DNA of 64,000 bases from Pseudomonas palmensis (lineage in GTDB: Bacteria; Pseudomonadota; Gammaproteobacteria; Pseudomonadales; Pseudomonadaceae): positions 62,001 to 126,000 of the forward strand of contig NZ_JAFKEC010000008.1 of the NCBI RefSeq assembly GCF_017848315.1. The letters are read 5' to 3'. Made by a program: the position numbers and the translations under genes. Below, piece by piece: positions 43,513 to 53,626 of this stretch (the first letter of the stretch is position 1; each line of letters begins with the position of its first letter). The notes beneath the pieces are model-generated. The model was not told the origin of the DNA. It saw only the letters and a list, made by a program, of their open reading frames with translations, and searched no databases.

Positions 43513-43899
43513 TGACTACCTTTTTGCAACAGACCGCAGATCATCAAAAGCCGGTTTTCGAAAACAACGGAAGTGACCTGCGGCGAAAGCCGCACGGGGC
43601 GACGAAATAGGGAAAGGCGCAATACTATAATTAAATGTCGCGTCTTACCAAGTGGGGGCTGCGAACTCGACGTTGCCGAATGTGTTGCAAGCCGTTGGGT
43701 GACGCTTTTTATTGGGCCGGACAGGCTTTGTACACTGCCCGCCGAGGCCTTTGCAACGCATGCGCGGTACAGGTGCCAGCGCGCCGCGACCATCGCCTTG
43801 CCTGATGCCGAGCGATTCACGCCACGAACGTCACTGGCTAGGGGGGCGGGGCAGGGCCATAGTCGAGGTCGCTAATCAGACCTACAACAAGAGGCGGCC
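43513..43899. other. Divergent intergenic region argF / molybdopterin oxidoreductase
   Basis: This 387-base region is AT-rich between 43600 and 43640. It contains the argF promoter and ArgR-like box (43624-43651). The right half holds the oxidoreductase leader, with weak ribosome sequence (AGAGG, 7 bases before the ATG) and no recognised motif or small RNA. Confidence 0.5.
43624..43651 (-). promoter_or_regulatory. argF promoter with overlapping ArgR-type box
   Basis: On the minus strand, TTGGTA (43646-43651) and TATAGT (43624-43629) are spaced by 16 bases, as for a sigma-70 promoter. On the plus strand TGTCGC-N8-AA (43636-43651) matches the Pseudomonas ArgR half-site and covers the -35 and spacer, which fits repression by arginine. 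Only one half-site is clear. Confidence 0.5.
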
Positions 43900-46008
43900 A
43901 TGAGCAAAAGCGTGCATCACCGTGCCTGTCATCTGTGCGAAGCCATCTGCGGCCTGACCCTGGAAGTGGCCCATGAGCCTGGGCAGGCGCCGCGCATCAC
44001 GTCGATCAAGGGCGATGCGCTGGACACCTTCAGCCGTGGCCATATCTGTCCCAAGGCCGTTGCGTTGCAGGACATCCAGAACGATCCGGACCGCCTGCGT
44101 ACTCCCATGCGCCGCATCGGCGAGCAATGGCAGGCCATCGGCTGGGACGAGGCGTTCGCGCTGGCCGCCCGGAAGCTCTGGGCCCTTCAGCAGCGTCATG
44201 GTCAGAACGCGGTGGCGGTGTACCAGGGCAACCCCAGCGTGCACAACTACGGCCTGATGACCCACAGCAACTATTTCCTGGGCCTGCTCAAGACGCGCAA
44301 CCGCTTTTCCGCGACCTCGGTCGACCAGTTGCCGCAGCACCTGACCAGCTACCTGATGTACGGCCATGGCCTGCTGTTACCGATTGCGGACATCGACCAT
44401 ACCGACTTCATGCTGATTCTGGGCGGCAACCCCTTGGCTTCCAACGGCAGCATCATGACTGTGCCCGATGTCGAAAAGCGCCTCAAGGCCCTGCAGGCAC
44501 GGGGCGGCAAGCTGGTGGTGGTCGACCCGCGGCGCAGCGAGACCGCGGCCATGGCCGACCAACACCTGTTCGTGCGCCCAGGCGCTGATGCGGCGCTGCT
44601 GTGCGGGCTGCTCAACACCCTGTTCGAGGAAGGCCTGAGCCGTACCACGCACCTGCCAGTGGCCGGGCTGGACGCGGTGCGCGAGGCAATCGCGCCGTTC
44701 ACAGCCGAAGCCATGGGCCCGCGCTGTGGTATAGAGGCCGCGCAGATCCGCCAGTTGGCCCGCGACTTCGCCGCCGCCGACAAGGCCGTGTGCTATGGGC
44801 GCATGGGCATCTCGACCCAGGCTTTCGGCACCCTGTGCCATTGGCTGGTGCAGATGATCAACCTGGTCAGTGGCAATCTGGATCGGGTCGGCGGCGCCTT
44901 GTGCACCCAGCCGGCAGTGGACCTGGTGGCCAGTACCAGCGGCGGGCATTTCAACGCCTGGCAGAGCCGTGTGTCGGGCCTGCCCGAGTACGCAGGCGAG
45001 CTGCCGGTGGCGGCACTGGCCGAAGAGATGCTGTGCGAGGGCGAAGGGCAGGTGCGTGCACTCGTCACCGTGGCCGGCAACCCGGTGCTCTCCACGCCCA
45101 ATGGACGGCAGCTGGAGCAGGCGCTGCAAGGGCTGGAGTTCATGCTCAGCATCGACCTGTACATCAACGAGACCACGCGCCATGCCGACCTGATCCTGCC
45201 GTCCACCTCGGCGCTGGAGAACGATCACTACGACACCACCTTCAACCTGCTGGCGGTGCGCAACGTCAGCCGCTTCAACCGGGCGATCCTGCCCAAGCCC
45301 GAAGGCGCGCTGCACGACTGGGAGATTTTCGTCGGCCTGGCCAAGGCCTTCGCGGCACTGGCCGACAAGCCGCTCAAACCGACCCTGACACCCGCGCAGA
45401 TGATCGACCTGGGCTTGCGCGGCGGGCCCCATGGCCAGGGCAGCGCGTTCGACCTGTCGCTGCACACCCTCGAGCGCTATCCCCACGGTATCGACCTGGG
45501 GCCGTTGCAGCCCAACCTCGGTGCACGGCTGAAAACTGCCAGCCAGTGTGTCGAGGCCGCGCCCGCGGTGATCCTGGCCGACCTTCAGCGCTTCGCCGCG
45601 CAAGCTTTGCCCCACGCCACGCAACTGGTGCTGATCGGGCGTCGGCATGTGCGCAGCAACAACTCCTGGATGCACAACTACCATCGCCTGGTGAAGGGCA
45701 AGCCGCGCCACCAGCTGCTGATGCACCCCGACGACCTGGCCGGCCGGCAGTTGCAGGACGGCCAGCGGGTGCGCGTCAGCTCGCGCGTGGGCAGCATCGA
45801 GGTGGAGGTGCTCGCCAGCACCGATATGATGCCCGGCGTGGTCAGCCTGCCACACGGCTTCGGCCATGGGCGGCCAGGCATGCGCCTGGGCATCGCTCAG
45901 GCGCAAGCAGGGGCCAGTGCCAACGATCTGACCGACGAGCGTCAGCGCGACGCGGTATCGGGCAATGCGGCGCTCAACGGGGTGGTGGTAGAGGTGGTTG
46001 CGGCCTGA
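43900..46008 (+). CDS. Molybdopterin-dependent oxidoreductase of the DMSO-reductase family
   Basis: A 702-residue protein of the prokaryotic molybdopterin family. The N-terminal 4Fe-4S binding set is Cys10-x2-Cys13-x3-Cys17-x32-Cys50. Cofactor-binding segments follow (YQGNPSVHNYGL, LILGGNPLASNGS, VVDPRRSETA, GNPVLSTPN) and the C-terminal domain includes VLIGRRHVRSNNSWMHNY and MHPDDLAGRQLQDGQ. No twin-arginine signal is seen, so it is probably cytoplasmic. Substrate is unknown; related proteins are annotated as formate dehydrogenase-like or assimilatory reductase-like. It has no adjacent electron-transfer subunits. A terminator-like hairpin follows at 46019-46040. Confidence 0.88.
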   Translation: MSKSVHHRACHLCEAICGLTLEVAHEPGQAPRITSIKGDALDTFSRGHICPKAVALQDIQNDPDRLRTPMRRIGEQWQAIGWDEAFALAARKLWALQQRHGQNAVAVYQGNPSVHNYGLMTHSNYFLGLLKTRNRFSATSVDQLPQHLTSYLMYGHGLLLPIADIDHTDFMLILGGNPLASNGSIMTVPDVEKRLKALQARGGKLVVVDPRRSETAAMADQHLFVRPGADAALLCGLLNTLFEEGLSRTTHLPVAGLDAVREAIAPFTAEAMGPRCGIEAAQIRQLARDFAAADKAVCYGRMGISTQAFGTLCHWLVQMINLVSGNLDRVGGALCTQPAVDLVASTSGGHFNAWQSRVSGLPEYAGELPVAALAEEMLCEGEGQVRALVTVAGNPVLSTPNGRQLEQALQGLEFMLSIDLYINETTRHADLILPSTSALENDHYDTTFNLLAVRNVSRFNRAILPKPEGALHDWEIFVGLAKAFAALADKPLKPTLTPAQMIDLGLRGGPHGQGSAFDLSLHTLERYPHGIDLGPLQPNLGARLKTASQCVEAAPAVILADLQRFAAQALPHATQLVLIGRRHVRSNNSWMHNYHRLVKGKPRHQLLMHPDDLAGRQLQDGQRVRVSSRVGSIEVEVLASTDMMPGVVSLPHGFGHGRPGMRLGIAQAQAGASANDLTDERQRDAVSGNAALNGVVVEVVAA

Positions 46009-46018
46009 TATCGGCAAG

Positions 46019-46040
46019 GCCGAGCGTCACGCTCGGCTTT
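46019..46040 (+). terminator. Hairpin terminator of the oxidoreductase gene
   Basis: Stem GCCGAGCG/CGCTCGGC with a three-base loop, followed by TTT, 10 bases after the stop. The T-run is short. Confidence 0.6.
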
Positions 46041-46100
46041 CCGATACAATGCGTCACCGTGCCGACAACCAGGTCGGAAAGTTCAGCCGCGAGGTGCTTC

Positions 46101-46436
46101 ATGGATATTATCGAAACAATCAAAGAGCAGATTGCCAACAATACCATTCTGCTTTACATGAAAGGCTCGCCGAATGCCCCGCAGTGCGGCTTTTCGGCCA
46201 AGGCGGCGCAAGCCGTGATGGGTTGTGGCGAGAAGTTCGCTTACGTGGATATCCTGCAGAACCCGGAAATCCGCGCCAACCTGCCCAAGTACGCCAACTG
46301 GCCGACCTTCCCGCAACTGTGGGTGGGCGGTGAGCTGGTCGGCGGCAGCGATATCATGGCCGAGATGTTTGCCAACGGCGAGCTGCAGACCCTGATCAAG
46401 GACGCCGCTGCCAAGGCCGAGGCGGCCAAGGCCTGA
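46101..46436 (+). CDS. grxD: Monothiol glutaredoxin GrxD
   Basis: A 111-residue CGFS-type glutaredoxin (Cys29 in PQCGFSAKA), with the glutathione-binding WPTFPQLWVGGELVGGSDI block. Such proteins carry a [2Fe-2S] cluster as dimers with glutathione and deliver it in Fe-S biogenesis. The start MDIIETIKEQI is preceded by GAGG 6 bases upstream. It is convergent with the bfr gene, and both end in intrinsic terminators. Iron-handling neighbours bfr and bfd fit its role. Confidence 0.96.
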   Translation: MDIIETIKEQIANNTILLYMKGSPNAPQCGFSAKAAQAVMGCGEKFAYVDILQNPEIRANLPKYANWPTFPQLWVGGELVGGSDIMAEMFANGELQTLIKDAAAKAEAAKA

Positions 46437-46454
46437 ATCCGGTTCTGCACTGAA

Positions 46455-46480
46455 GAGCCCCGCATCTGCGGGGCTTTTTT
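46455..46480 (+). terminator. Intrinsic terminator of grxD
   Basis: AGCCCCGCATCTGCGGGGCT followed by TTTTT, 18 bases after the grxD stop. Confidence 0.9.
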
Positions 46481-46526
46481 GTGCCTGCCTGGGCCCGGTG
46501 GCCGGCAAGGCCGGTTACCCCAGGCG

Positions 46527-46553
46527 AAAAAAAGCCCCGTACAGGCGGGGCTT
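46527..46553 (-). terminator. Intrinsic terminator of bfr
   Basis: On the minus strand, AGCCCCGCCTGTACGGGGCT is followed by a T7 run, 24 bases after the bfr stop. It faces the grxD terminator. Confidence 0.9.
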
Positions 46554-46576
46554 TGGTTGCAGCCGGTTGGGCGTGA

Positions 46577-47047
46577 TTACTCGCCCATCTGCGACTGCAG
46601 GTAGTTTTCCAGGCTGACCTTGTCGATCAGGCTCAACTGGGTTTCCAGCCAGTCGATATGCTCTTCCTCGGCCTCGAGGATGTCTTCGAGCAGTTCGCGG
46701 CTGCCGAAGTCGCCCACGGTCTCGCAATGCGCAATCGCCGCCTTCAGGTCGATCAGGCCTTTCTGCTCCAGGCGCAGGTCGCACTCGAGCATTTCCTTGG
46801 TGTGTTCGCCAATCAGCAGCTTGCCCAGGTCCTGGACGTTGGGAATACCTTCGAGAAACAGGATGCGCTTGATCAGTTTGTCAGCGTGTTTCATCTCGTC
46901 GATGGATTCTTTGTATTCGTGCTTGCCGAGCTTTTCCAGACCCCAGTCTTCGTACATGCGCGCATGCAGGAAGTATTGGTTGATTGCGACCAGCTCGTTT
47001 CCGAGGATCTTGTTGAGATGCTGGATGACGCTAACGTCGCCTTTCAT
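46577..47047 (-). CDS. bfr: Bacterioferritin, BfrB type
   Basis: A 156-residue subunit of the 24-mer iron store. All di-iron ferroxidase ligands are present at standard positions: Glu18, Glu51, His54, Glu94, Glu127 and His130. The haem ligand Met52 (IDEM) is also there, so this is the haem-binding BfrB kind rather than a ferritin. The protein begins [16 protein letters not shown]. It stores ferric iron, which is mobilised through the Bfd protein encoded just upstream in transcription order. The 201-base gap to bfd holds the bfd terminator and an AT-rich promoter, so the two genes are separate transcripts. Confidence 0.95.
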   Translation of the reverse strand: MKGDVSVIQHLNKILGNELVAINQYFLHARMYEDWGLEKLGKHEYKESIDEMKHADKLIKRILFLEGIPNVQDLGKLLIGEHTKEMLECDLRLEQKGLIDLKAAIAHCETVGDFGSRELLEDILEAEEEHIDWLETQLSLIDKVSLENYLQSQMGE

Positions 47048-47204
47048 GATGGGGTCCTGCCCTGCGTAAGTGTGTCGATAAGCACGAGTCTGAGCCCGAC
47101 AACTTCCAGTGTCAAACCTAAGTTATTGAATAATAAATGAAAATTAATCGGAATAAGAATGTTTGTGTTCCGCGTTTTAAGCCTAACTACTTGAATTGCA
47201 GGCA

Positions 47205-47234
47205 TAAAAAAACCGGACACGAGGTCCGGTTCTT
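47205..47234 (-). terminator. Intrinsic terminator of bfd
   Basis: On the minus strand, AACCGGACCTCGTGTCCGGTT is followed by T-rich sequence (TTTTTAT), 14 bases after the bfd stop. Confidence 0.85.
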
Positions 47235-47248
47235 CAAATTCGCTGTTT

Positions 47249-47467
47249 TCAGGCTGCGGTAAATTCTACCGGATAAGGCAGGGCGGCCTGGCTGACCTGC
47301 AGTTTGGTCAGGGTTTCACGTACCACTTCCTTGGCCAGGCAGGCACATTTGCCGCACTGGGTGCCCACGTTGGTGGCGGCACGGACTTCCTTGTAGCTGC
47401 AGCATCCTTCGTAAATCGCATCGCGGATCTGTCCGTCGGTAACACCAACACAAAGACACACATACAT
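47249..47467 (-). CDS. bfd: Bacterioferritin-associated ferredoxin
   Basis: A 72-residue [2Fe-2S] protein with the four cluster Cys in CLC (residues 4 and 6) and CGKC (39 and 42). It binds Bfr and reduces the stored iron so that it can leave. The start MYVCLCVGVTD is standard for the family, and the longer in-frame start is not. A Fur-like hexamer array overlaps the promoter (47508-47530), in line with the strong iron-starvation induction seen for bfd in pseudomonads. bfr lies directly downstream. Confidence 0.95.
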   Translation of the reverse strand: MYVCLCVGVTDGQIRDAIYEGCCSYKEVRAATNVGTQCGKCACLAKEVVRETLTKLQVSQAALPYPVEFTAA

Positions 47468-47507
47468 AAGGGAGACCATCGCTGGTAAAGGCTTGATGTC
47501 GGGGAGC

Positions 47508-47533
47508 TTAATGCTAATGAGAATGCTTGTCAA
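47508..47533 (-). promoter_or_regulatory. bfd promoter with Fur-like box
   Basis: On the minus strand, TTGACA (-35) is followed 17 bases later by TAAGCT. Between them three NNAATG hexamers on the plus strand (TTAATGCTAATGAGAATG, from 47508) resemble a Fur box. Repression by Fur in iron-rich medium is inferred. Confidence 0.55.
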
Positions 47534-47703
47534 AGTACCTTGTGCAGAGGCCAGTTCCAGAGCGACCGGCGGTCAGTCTGGCAGTGGGCTGGCATTCGCT
47601 CGGCGCACGGCGTCGGTCGGTGTATGATGGGCAGTTCTTGTGTCATGCCAGCGGACCTGCGGGTCGGCTGCGCAAACCATTCAATACCATCAGGAGATAT
47701 CGA

Positions 47704-48306
47704 ATGAGCGTGCTCGTAGGCAAAAACGCCCCGGACTTCACCGTACCTGCAGTACTGGGCAACGGCGAGATCGTCGACAGCTTCAACCTGGCTTCGGCTA
47801 TCAAGGGCAAGTACGGCCTGGTGTTCTTCTACCCACTGGACTTCACCTTCGTCTGCCCGTCCGAGCTGATCGCCCTGGATCACCGCATGGACGACTTCAA
47901 GGCGCGCAACGTTGAAGTGATCGCCGTTTCGATCGACTCGCACTTCACCCACAACGCCTGGCGCAACACCCCGATCAACGCCGGCGGTATCGGCCCGGTC
48001 AAATACATCATGGCTGCCGACCTCAAGCACGAAATCGCCCAGGCCTACGACGTCGAGTCCGAAGGCGGCGTGGCCTTCCGTGGCGCGTTCCTGATCGACG
48101 ACAAGGGTGTTGTCCGTTCGCAGATCGTCAACGACCTGCCGCTGGGCCGCAACATGGAAGAGCTGATCCGTCTGGTCGACGCGCTGCAATTCCACGAAGA
48201 GCACGGCGAAGTCTGCCCTGCCAACTGGAAAAAAGGCGACAAGGGCATGACCGCTTCGCCAGAAGGCGTTGCTGCCTACCTGAGCGAGAATGCTGGCAAG
48301 CTGTAA
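47704..48306 (+). CDS. Typical 2-Cys peroxiredoxin (AhpC/Prx1 type)
   Basis: A 200-residue thiol peroxidase that reduces hydrogen peroxide and organic peroxides. The peroxidatic Cys51 lies in DFTFVCPSE and the resolving Cys171 in HGEVCPANW, the spacing of Prx1-class typical 2-Cys enzymes. It has the GGIGPVKYIMAADLKHEIA segment and full length to the C-terminal tail. AGGAG lies 8 bases before the ATG. It lies between bfd and rnt, where Pseudomonas carries it, and ends in an intrinsic terminator. Confidence 0.94.
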   Translation: MSVLVGKNAPDFTVPAVLGNGEIVDSFNLASAIKGKYGLVFFYPLDFTFVCPSELIALDHRMDDFKARNVEVIAVSIDSHFTHNAWRNTPINAGGIGPVKYIMAADLKHEIAQAYDVESEGGVAFRGAFLIDDKGVVRSQIVNDLPLGRNMEELIRLVDALQFHEEHGEVCPANWKKGDKGMTASPEGVAAYLSENAGKL

Positions 48307-48318
48307 GCGCCACGCATG

Positions 48319-48349
48319 AAAAAACCGGCCCTGGTGGCCGGTTTTTTTA
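48319..48349 (+). terminator. Intrinsic terminator of the peroxiredoxin gene
   Basis: AACCGGCCCTGGTGGCCGGTT with a T7 run, 13 bases after the stop. The leading A-run makes it potentially bidirectional. Confidence 0.9.
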
Positions 48350-48355
48350 TGCCTG

Positions 48356-48380
48356 TTCGCCAGCAAGGCTGGTTCCTGCG
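48356..48380 (+). repeat. REP element (single), third variant
   Basis: TTCGCCAGCAAGGCTGG plus TTCCTGCG, just 3' of the peroxiredoxin terminator and the rnt stop. Confidence 0.75.
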
Positions 48381-48416
48381 TCGCGTAGCGTCTGCAGGCG
48401 CCGGTCGGCGAAGCGG

Positions 48417-49085
48417 TCAGTCGCGAAAGTCCTGCCAGCCGCCCATTTCCTTCCAGCGATTGACGATGCCGCAGAACAGCTCGGCCGTCTTCTCGGTGTC
48501 GTAGCGCGCCGAGTGTGCCTCCCGCCCGTCAAAGTCGATGTCGGCACTCTGGCAGGCCCGCGCCAGCACGGTCTGACCATAGGCCAGGCCAGCCAGGGTG
48601 GCGGTGTCGAAGCTGGAGAACGGGTGGAAGGGGTTGCGCTTCATGTCGTGGCGCGCCACGGCCGCGTTGAGGAAGCCTAGGTCGAAACTGCTGTTGTGCC
48701 CCACCAGGATCGCGCGCTTGCAGCCATTGGCCTTGAGGGCCTTGCGCACGCCGCGGAAGATGTCGGTCAGCGCCGACTCTTCGCTGACCGCCATGCGCAG
48801 CGGGTGATCGAGCTTGATGCCGGTGAAGTCCAGGGCCGCCTGTTCGATATTGGCGCCCTCGAAGGGTTCGACGCGGAAGAAATAGGTGTGCTCCGGGAAC
48901 AGAAAGCCCTTTTCGTCCATGCCGATGGTGACTGCGGCTATTTCCAGCAGTGCATCGGTGGCGCAGTTGAAACCACCGGTTTCAACATCCACCACCACCG
49001 GCAGGTAGCCGCGAAAGCGCTCTGCCATCGGATGGCGCGAACCGCCGCCTTGACCTTCCTGGTCGTCTTCGTAATCGTCGCTCAC
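48417..49085 (-). CDS. rnt: Ribonuclease T
   Basis: A 222-residue DEDDh 3'-5' exonuclease that trims tRNA and other stable RNA 3' ends. Catalytic residues Asp33 and Glu35 (VVVDVETGG), Asp135 (HNSSFDLGF), His191 and Asp196 (AHSARYD) are all present. Upstream of the core is an acidic, Gly-rich N-terminal extension of about 20 residues. The start overlaps the pyrC stop by four bases (ATGA), so the two are translationally coupled. Confidence 0.96.
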   Translation of the reverse strand: MSDDYEDDQEGQGGGSRHPMAERFRGYLPVVVDVETGGFNCATDALLEIAAVTIGMDEKGFLFPEHTYFFRVEPFEGANIEQAALDFTGIKLDHPLRMAVSEESALTDIFRGVRKALKANGCKRAILVGHNSSFDLGFLNAAVARHDMKRNPFHPFSSFDTATLAGLAYGQTVLARACQSADIDFDGREAHSARYDTEKTAELFCGIVNRWKEMGGWQDFRD

Positions 49086-50128
49086 ACAGTCTCCTCCAGC
49101 AGGCGCCAGCGCAGTTGCTCACCGGCGCGCAGCGGGATGACAGTCTGCTCGCCGAACGGCAGGCTGCCTGGGGCGGTCCAGCTTTCGCGGACCAGGGTAA
49201 TGTGGTCGGTGTTCGCCGGCAGGCCGTAGAACGCCGGGCCATGCAGGCTGGCGAAACCTTCCAGCTTGTCCAGCGCGTTGCGCTGTTCGAACGCCTCGGC
49301 GTACAGCTCGATGGCGGCGAACGCGGTGTAGCAGCCGGCACAGCCGCAGGCGGCTTCCTTGGCATGCTGGGCGTGGGGCGCCGAATCGGTGCCGAGGAAG
49401 AACTTGCTGCTGCCGCTGGTGGCTGCGTCGAGCAGAGCCACCTGGTGGGTGTTGCGCTTGAGGATCGGCAGGCAGTAGAAGTGCGGGCGAATACCGCCCA
49501 CCAGCATGTGGTTGCGGTTGTACAGCAGGTGCTGGGCGGTGATGGTCGCGCCGACGTTGGCCGGGGCCTCGTTGACGAACTGCACGGCTTCGGCAGTGGT
49601 GATGTGCTCGAACACCACTTTGAGCGTGGGGAAGCGTTCGACCACACGGCGCAGATGCTCGTCGATGAACAGCTTCTCGCGATCGAACACGTCGATCTCG
49701 GGGCGGGTCACTTCGCCGTGCACCAGAAGCGGCATGCCCACTTCGGCCATGGCTTCGAGCACCGGGAAAATCTTGTCGACGCTGGTCACGCCGGAGTCCG
49801 AGTTGGTGGTCGCGCCGGCCGGGTACATCTTGGCGGCATGCACGAATCCGCTGGCCTTGGCCGCGCGAATGTCCTCGGGCTGGGTGCGGTCGGTGAGGTA
49901 CAGCACCATCAGCGGTTCGAAGCGGCTGCCGGCAGGGCGGGCGGCCAGGATGCGCTGGCGATAGGCGTCGGCTTCGGCAGTGTTGCGTACCGGCGGTACC
50001 AGGTTGGGCATGATGATGGCGCGGGCAAAGGTGCGCGCCACGTCGCCGACGGTATGGGGCAATACAGCGCCATCGCGAAGATGGATGTGCCAGTCGTCGG
50101 GACGCAGGAGGGTCAGGCGGTCGGACAT
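49082..50128 (-). CDS. pyrC: Dihydroorotase (class II)
   Basis: A 348-residue zinc enzyme for the third step of pyrimidine synthesis, the reversible cyclisation of carbamoyl aspartate. Metal ligands are His14 and His16 in [10 protein letters not shown] and the carboxylated Lys100 in HAAKMYPAG. Further His residues lie in [10 protein letters not shown] and [13 protein letters not shown]. Length and motifs match E. coli PyrC. It is first in a coupled pyrC-rnt pair and divergent from motY. Confidence 0.96.
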   Translation of the reverse strand: MSDRLTLLRPDDWHIHLRDGAVLPHTVGDVARTFARAIIMPNLVPPVRNTAEADAYRQRILAARPAGSRFEPLMVLYLTDRTQPEDIRAAKASGFVHAAKMYPAGATTNSDSGVTSVDKIFPVLEAMAEVGMPLLVHGEVTRPEIDVFDREKLFIDEHLRRVVERFPTLKVVFEHITTAEAVQFVNEAPANVGATITAQHLLYNRNHMLVGGIRPHFYCLPILKRNTHQVALLDAATSGSSKFFLGTDSAPHAQHAKEAACGCAGCYTAFAAIELYAEAFEQRNALDKLEGFASLHGPAFYGLPANTDHITLVRESWTAPGSLPFGEQTVIPLRAGEQLRWRLLEETV

Positions 50129-50259
50129 TGGGGATTCCAGGCGGTTCGAACTCCCGGTGAATGCTACCGGAAAAGCCCGATCCGAGCACTCGCTATCAAG
50201 TTTTGCGCAGGGCGTCCGATAGCTTGCAGGTATGCCGTAAGAAATTTGTGGAGCCGCCC

Positions 50260-51228
50260 GTGCGCCAGCGTTACCTAGCCCTGCTCAGTATGTTTGCCAG
50301 CCTGCCGGCCGTGGCACTCACCTTCCAGACTCGCGTGGAGAACGTCGAGTGGAAGGTCGAGGGCGATCAGTTCGAATGCCGGCTGATCCAGCCGATCGCC
50401 GATTTCGGCAGCGGCGAGTTCGTGCGCCGCGCGGGCGAGCAGGCCACCTTCCAGCTTCGCTCCACCAGCAATGTGCTGGGCGCCGGCTCCGCGACCCTGC
50501 TGGCCGCCGCCGCACCGTGGCAGCCTGGGCGTGGCGACATCAACCTGGGCGCGGTGCGCATGGCGCGCAGCGGCGTGCTGTTCAACAGCTCCCAGGGCCA
50601 GGCCAGCCGGCTCATCAATGGCCTGCTGGACGGGCGCAGCACCGTGGTGCGCAACTACACCGGCGAAGCCGGGCGCAGCATGGAAGTGCGCGTGCTGCCG
50701 GTGAAGTTCAACCGTGCCTACGGTGACTACCAGGCCTGTGCGGCCAAGCTGCTGCCGATGAACTATGACCAGGTGCGCCAGGCACGCGTGGGCTTTCCGG
50801 GCGGAGGTATCGATCTGGATGCCGATGCACGTGCCCGCCTGGACGTGATCATCGACTTCCTCAAGGCCGACCCCACGGTCAACCACATCGAGCTCGATGG
50901 CCACTCCGACAACAGCGGCAACCGCCTGACCAACCGTGACCTCTCGCGTCGCCGCGCCCTGGCGGTGCAGGACTACCTCAAGGCCCATGGCATCCCCGAA
51001 GAGCAGATCACCGTGCGCTTTCATGGCGAGCGCTATCCGCTGGCGGCCAATACCAATGCCGCCAATCGGGCACGCAACCGCCGGGTGAACATCCAGCTCG
51101 ACCGCGTCACCCCGGTCGAGAAGCCCGCAGAGGTTGCCCCGCACAAGCCTGCCGAACCGGCAGCGACCCCGCCTGCGCCGGCACCCACACAGACGCCGGC
51201 CGCCCAGGCAGGCAAACCCGCCGCCTGA
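50260..51228 (+). CDS. motY: MotY-like flagellar motor protein with OmpA domain
   Basis: A 322-residue periplasmic or outer-membrane-associated protein. The signal peptide [19 protein letters not shown] precedes a MotY-type N-domain ([23 protein letters not shown]). The OmpA peptidoglycan-binding domain (about 185-285) has the [26 protein letters not shown] block, and a Pro/Ala-rich tail follows. MotY forms the T-ring around the stator and is needed for motility in Pseudomonas. The GTG start was chosen, with GGAG 8 bases before it. The gene order pyrC-motY-argG is conserved in the genus. Confidence 0.88.
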   Translation: MRQRYLALLSMFASLPAVALTFQTRVENVEWKVEGDQFECRLIQPIADFGSGEFVRRAGEQATFQLRSTSNVLGAGSATLLAAAAPWQPGRGDINLGAVRMARSGVLFNSSQGQASRLINGLLDGRSTVVRNYTGEAGRSMEVRVLPVKFNRAYGDYQACAAKLLPMNYDQVRQARVGFPGGGIDLDADARARLDVIIDFLKADPTVNHIELDGHSDNSGNRLTNRDLSRRRALAVQDYLKAHGIPEEQITVRFHGERYPLAANTNAANRARNRRVNIQLDRVTPVEKPAEVAPHKPAEPAATPPAPAPTQTPAAQAGKPAA

Positions 51229-51362
51229 TTCGACGGTGCGACCGCCGGTCGCGCCGACGACAATTTCTGTCGCTTTGTCGTCACAAGCTGTCGCCCCACT
51301 GTAAATTCTGCGGTAAGGCCGGTAGAATCACCGGCTTTCCGTACAACCCGTGGAGTGATGGC

Positions 51363-52580
<1,218 letters not shown>

Positions 52581-52599
52581 GGGGCGCTTGAACGAAAGG

Positions 52600-52626
52600 A
52601 ACCCGGCCTGAGGCCGGGTTTTTTTA
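52600..52626 (+). terminator. Intrinsic terminator of argG
   Basis: ACCCGGCCTGAGGCCGGGT plus T6, 19 bases after the argG stop. Confidence 0.9.
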
Positions 52627-52631
52627 TGCCT

Positions 52632-53159
52632 TCATTGCGGTGGCTCGGCGCCCAGGGCATGGGTGGTCAGTGTGGTCTGCGTGCCGGTTTCAAGGTTGTG
52701 GATGACCAGCGTGCCTAGCCTGGGCTGTTGCGTGATGGCCTGAGTGACAAGGTATTCGATCAGCGATGTGCTGTGTGCACCGGAAATGACGATGGTCGAG
52801 ATAGCGGGTGCCATGGCGTCGCAACCCAGGGGTGGGGCTTGTGTGGTCAATTGTGCAAAGGCAGAACGGGCAGGCGGCAGGTGACTTTCACGTTGTTCTG
52901 AAGTTGGCCAGTCTTTGGGTTCATCCTGAACTTCAGGCGTGTCCTCGTTGTACTCCGGGCAATACAGCGTCTTGCTGTTGAAGTTGAGCGTCAAGAAAAA
53001 CAGGATTGTCAGAAAGGGTGGAAAGCCCACCAGAAACCACGTGTAGATACCCTGGCTGTCTTCGCCAAGAAAGGGCAGTGAGGCCAACGCAGAGGCTTCG
53101 ATGATACCCGCGAAAATAGCAATGATCGTCAGTGGGCTTTTCGGTTCGACGTTGCTCAT
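52632..53159 (-). CDS. Hypothetical membrane protein
   Basis: A 175-residue protein that I do not recognise. Two hydrophobic segments near the N-terminus (about 10-28 and 38-57, with EDSQGIYTWFLVGFPPFLTILFFLTLNF) suggest a small membrane anchor. A Pro/Glu-rich linker and a cytosolic-looking C-domain of about 100 residues follow (TIVISGAHSTSLIEYLVTQAITQQPRLGTLVIHNLETGTQ). The start MSNVEPKSPL was chosen for its weak AGCAGG upstream; an in-frame ATG 25 codons earlier is possible. It is convergent with argG and divergent from the BvgA-like regulator gene across a 467-base gap. Its codon use is less GC-rich than neighbours. Confidence 0.6.
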   Translation of the reverse strand: MSNVEPKSPLTIIAIFAGIIEASALASLPFLGEDSQGIYTWFLVGFPPFLTILFFLTLNFNSKTLYCPEYNEDTPEVQDEPKDWPTSEQRESHLPPARSAFAQLTTQAPPLGCDAMAPAISTIVISGAHSTSLIEYLVTQAITQQPRLGTLVIHNLETGTQTTLTTHALGAEPPQ

Positions 53160-53626
53160 GTACGTGCCTGCTGCTCGGCGTGAGCGCTGTTTCGTGGGCG
53201 CAAGGGTCAGGGTTCGCATTGTTTTTGGAACCACTATGCGGCCTGGGTACTTCGGTGTTCAGGGGGTTATGGATCGTCCTCAGGAAATACTTCGGTGCAA
53301 CTTCGACGCGATAAAACGCCGTGACAGGATTGATACCCGGGTTAGTCAAATATCACGGATATTTCCTGCGTGCGGGCGAGCGTTGTCATATGGAACGTGG
53401 CGAGAGTGCGGTGTTAGTGTTTGTTCGCACTGCATGCACGCCTCGAACGACGCAATGATTGTTTCTGCTTAACGCCTGCTATCAGGAAGTTTTGTAGGAA
53501 TAATCTTCTATTTAGGTAGGTCTGGTCTTGTCGTGCAACTGTCAAGGAAGCTGCAATGCACTATGCCGGTTGACTAGGCTATTGTGCGGGCTCAAAAAAT
53601 CGAACAGCGAAAATTGGATTTTGCCC
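53160..53626. other. Long non-coding gap upstream of the BvgA-like regulator
   Basis: This 467-base gap lies between two divergent genes. It is visibly AT-richer than the rest of the window, especially 53470-53620. No convincing protein frame, hairpin terminator or regulator motif was seen. It may hold a long leader or a small RNA, but nothing in it proves this. Confidence 0.4.

Noticed and set aside
53101..53472. Open frame in the AT-rich gap on the plus strand
   Set aside because: No ribosome site, it overlaps the hypothetical gene on the other strand, and the sequence is not protein-like.
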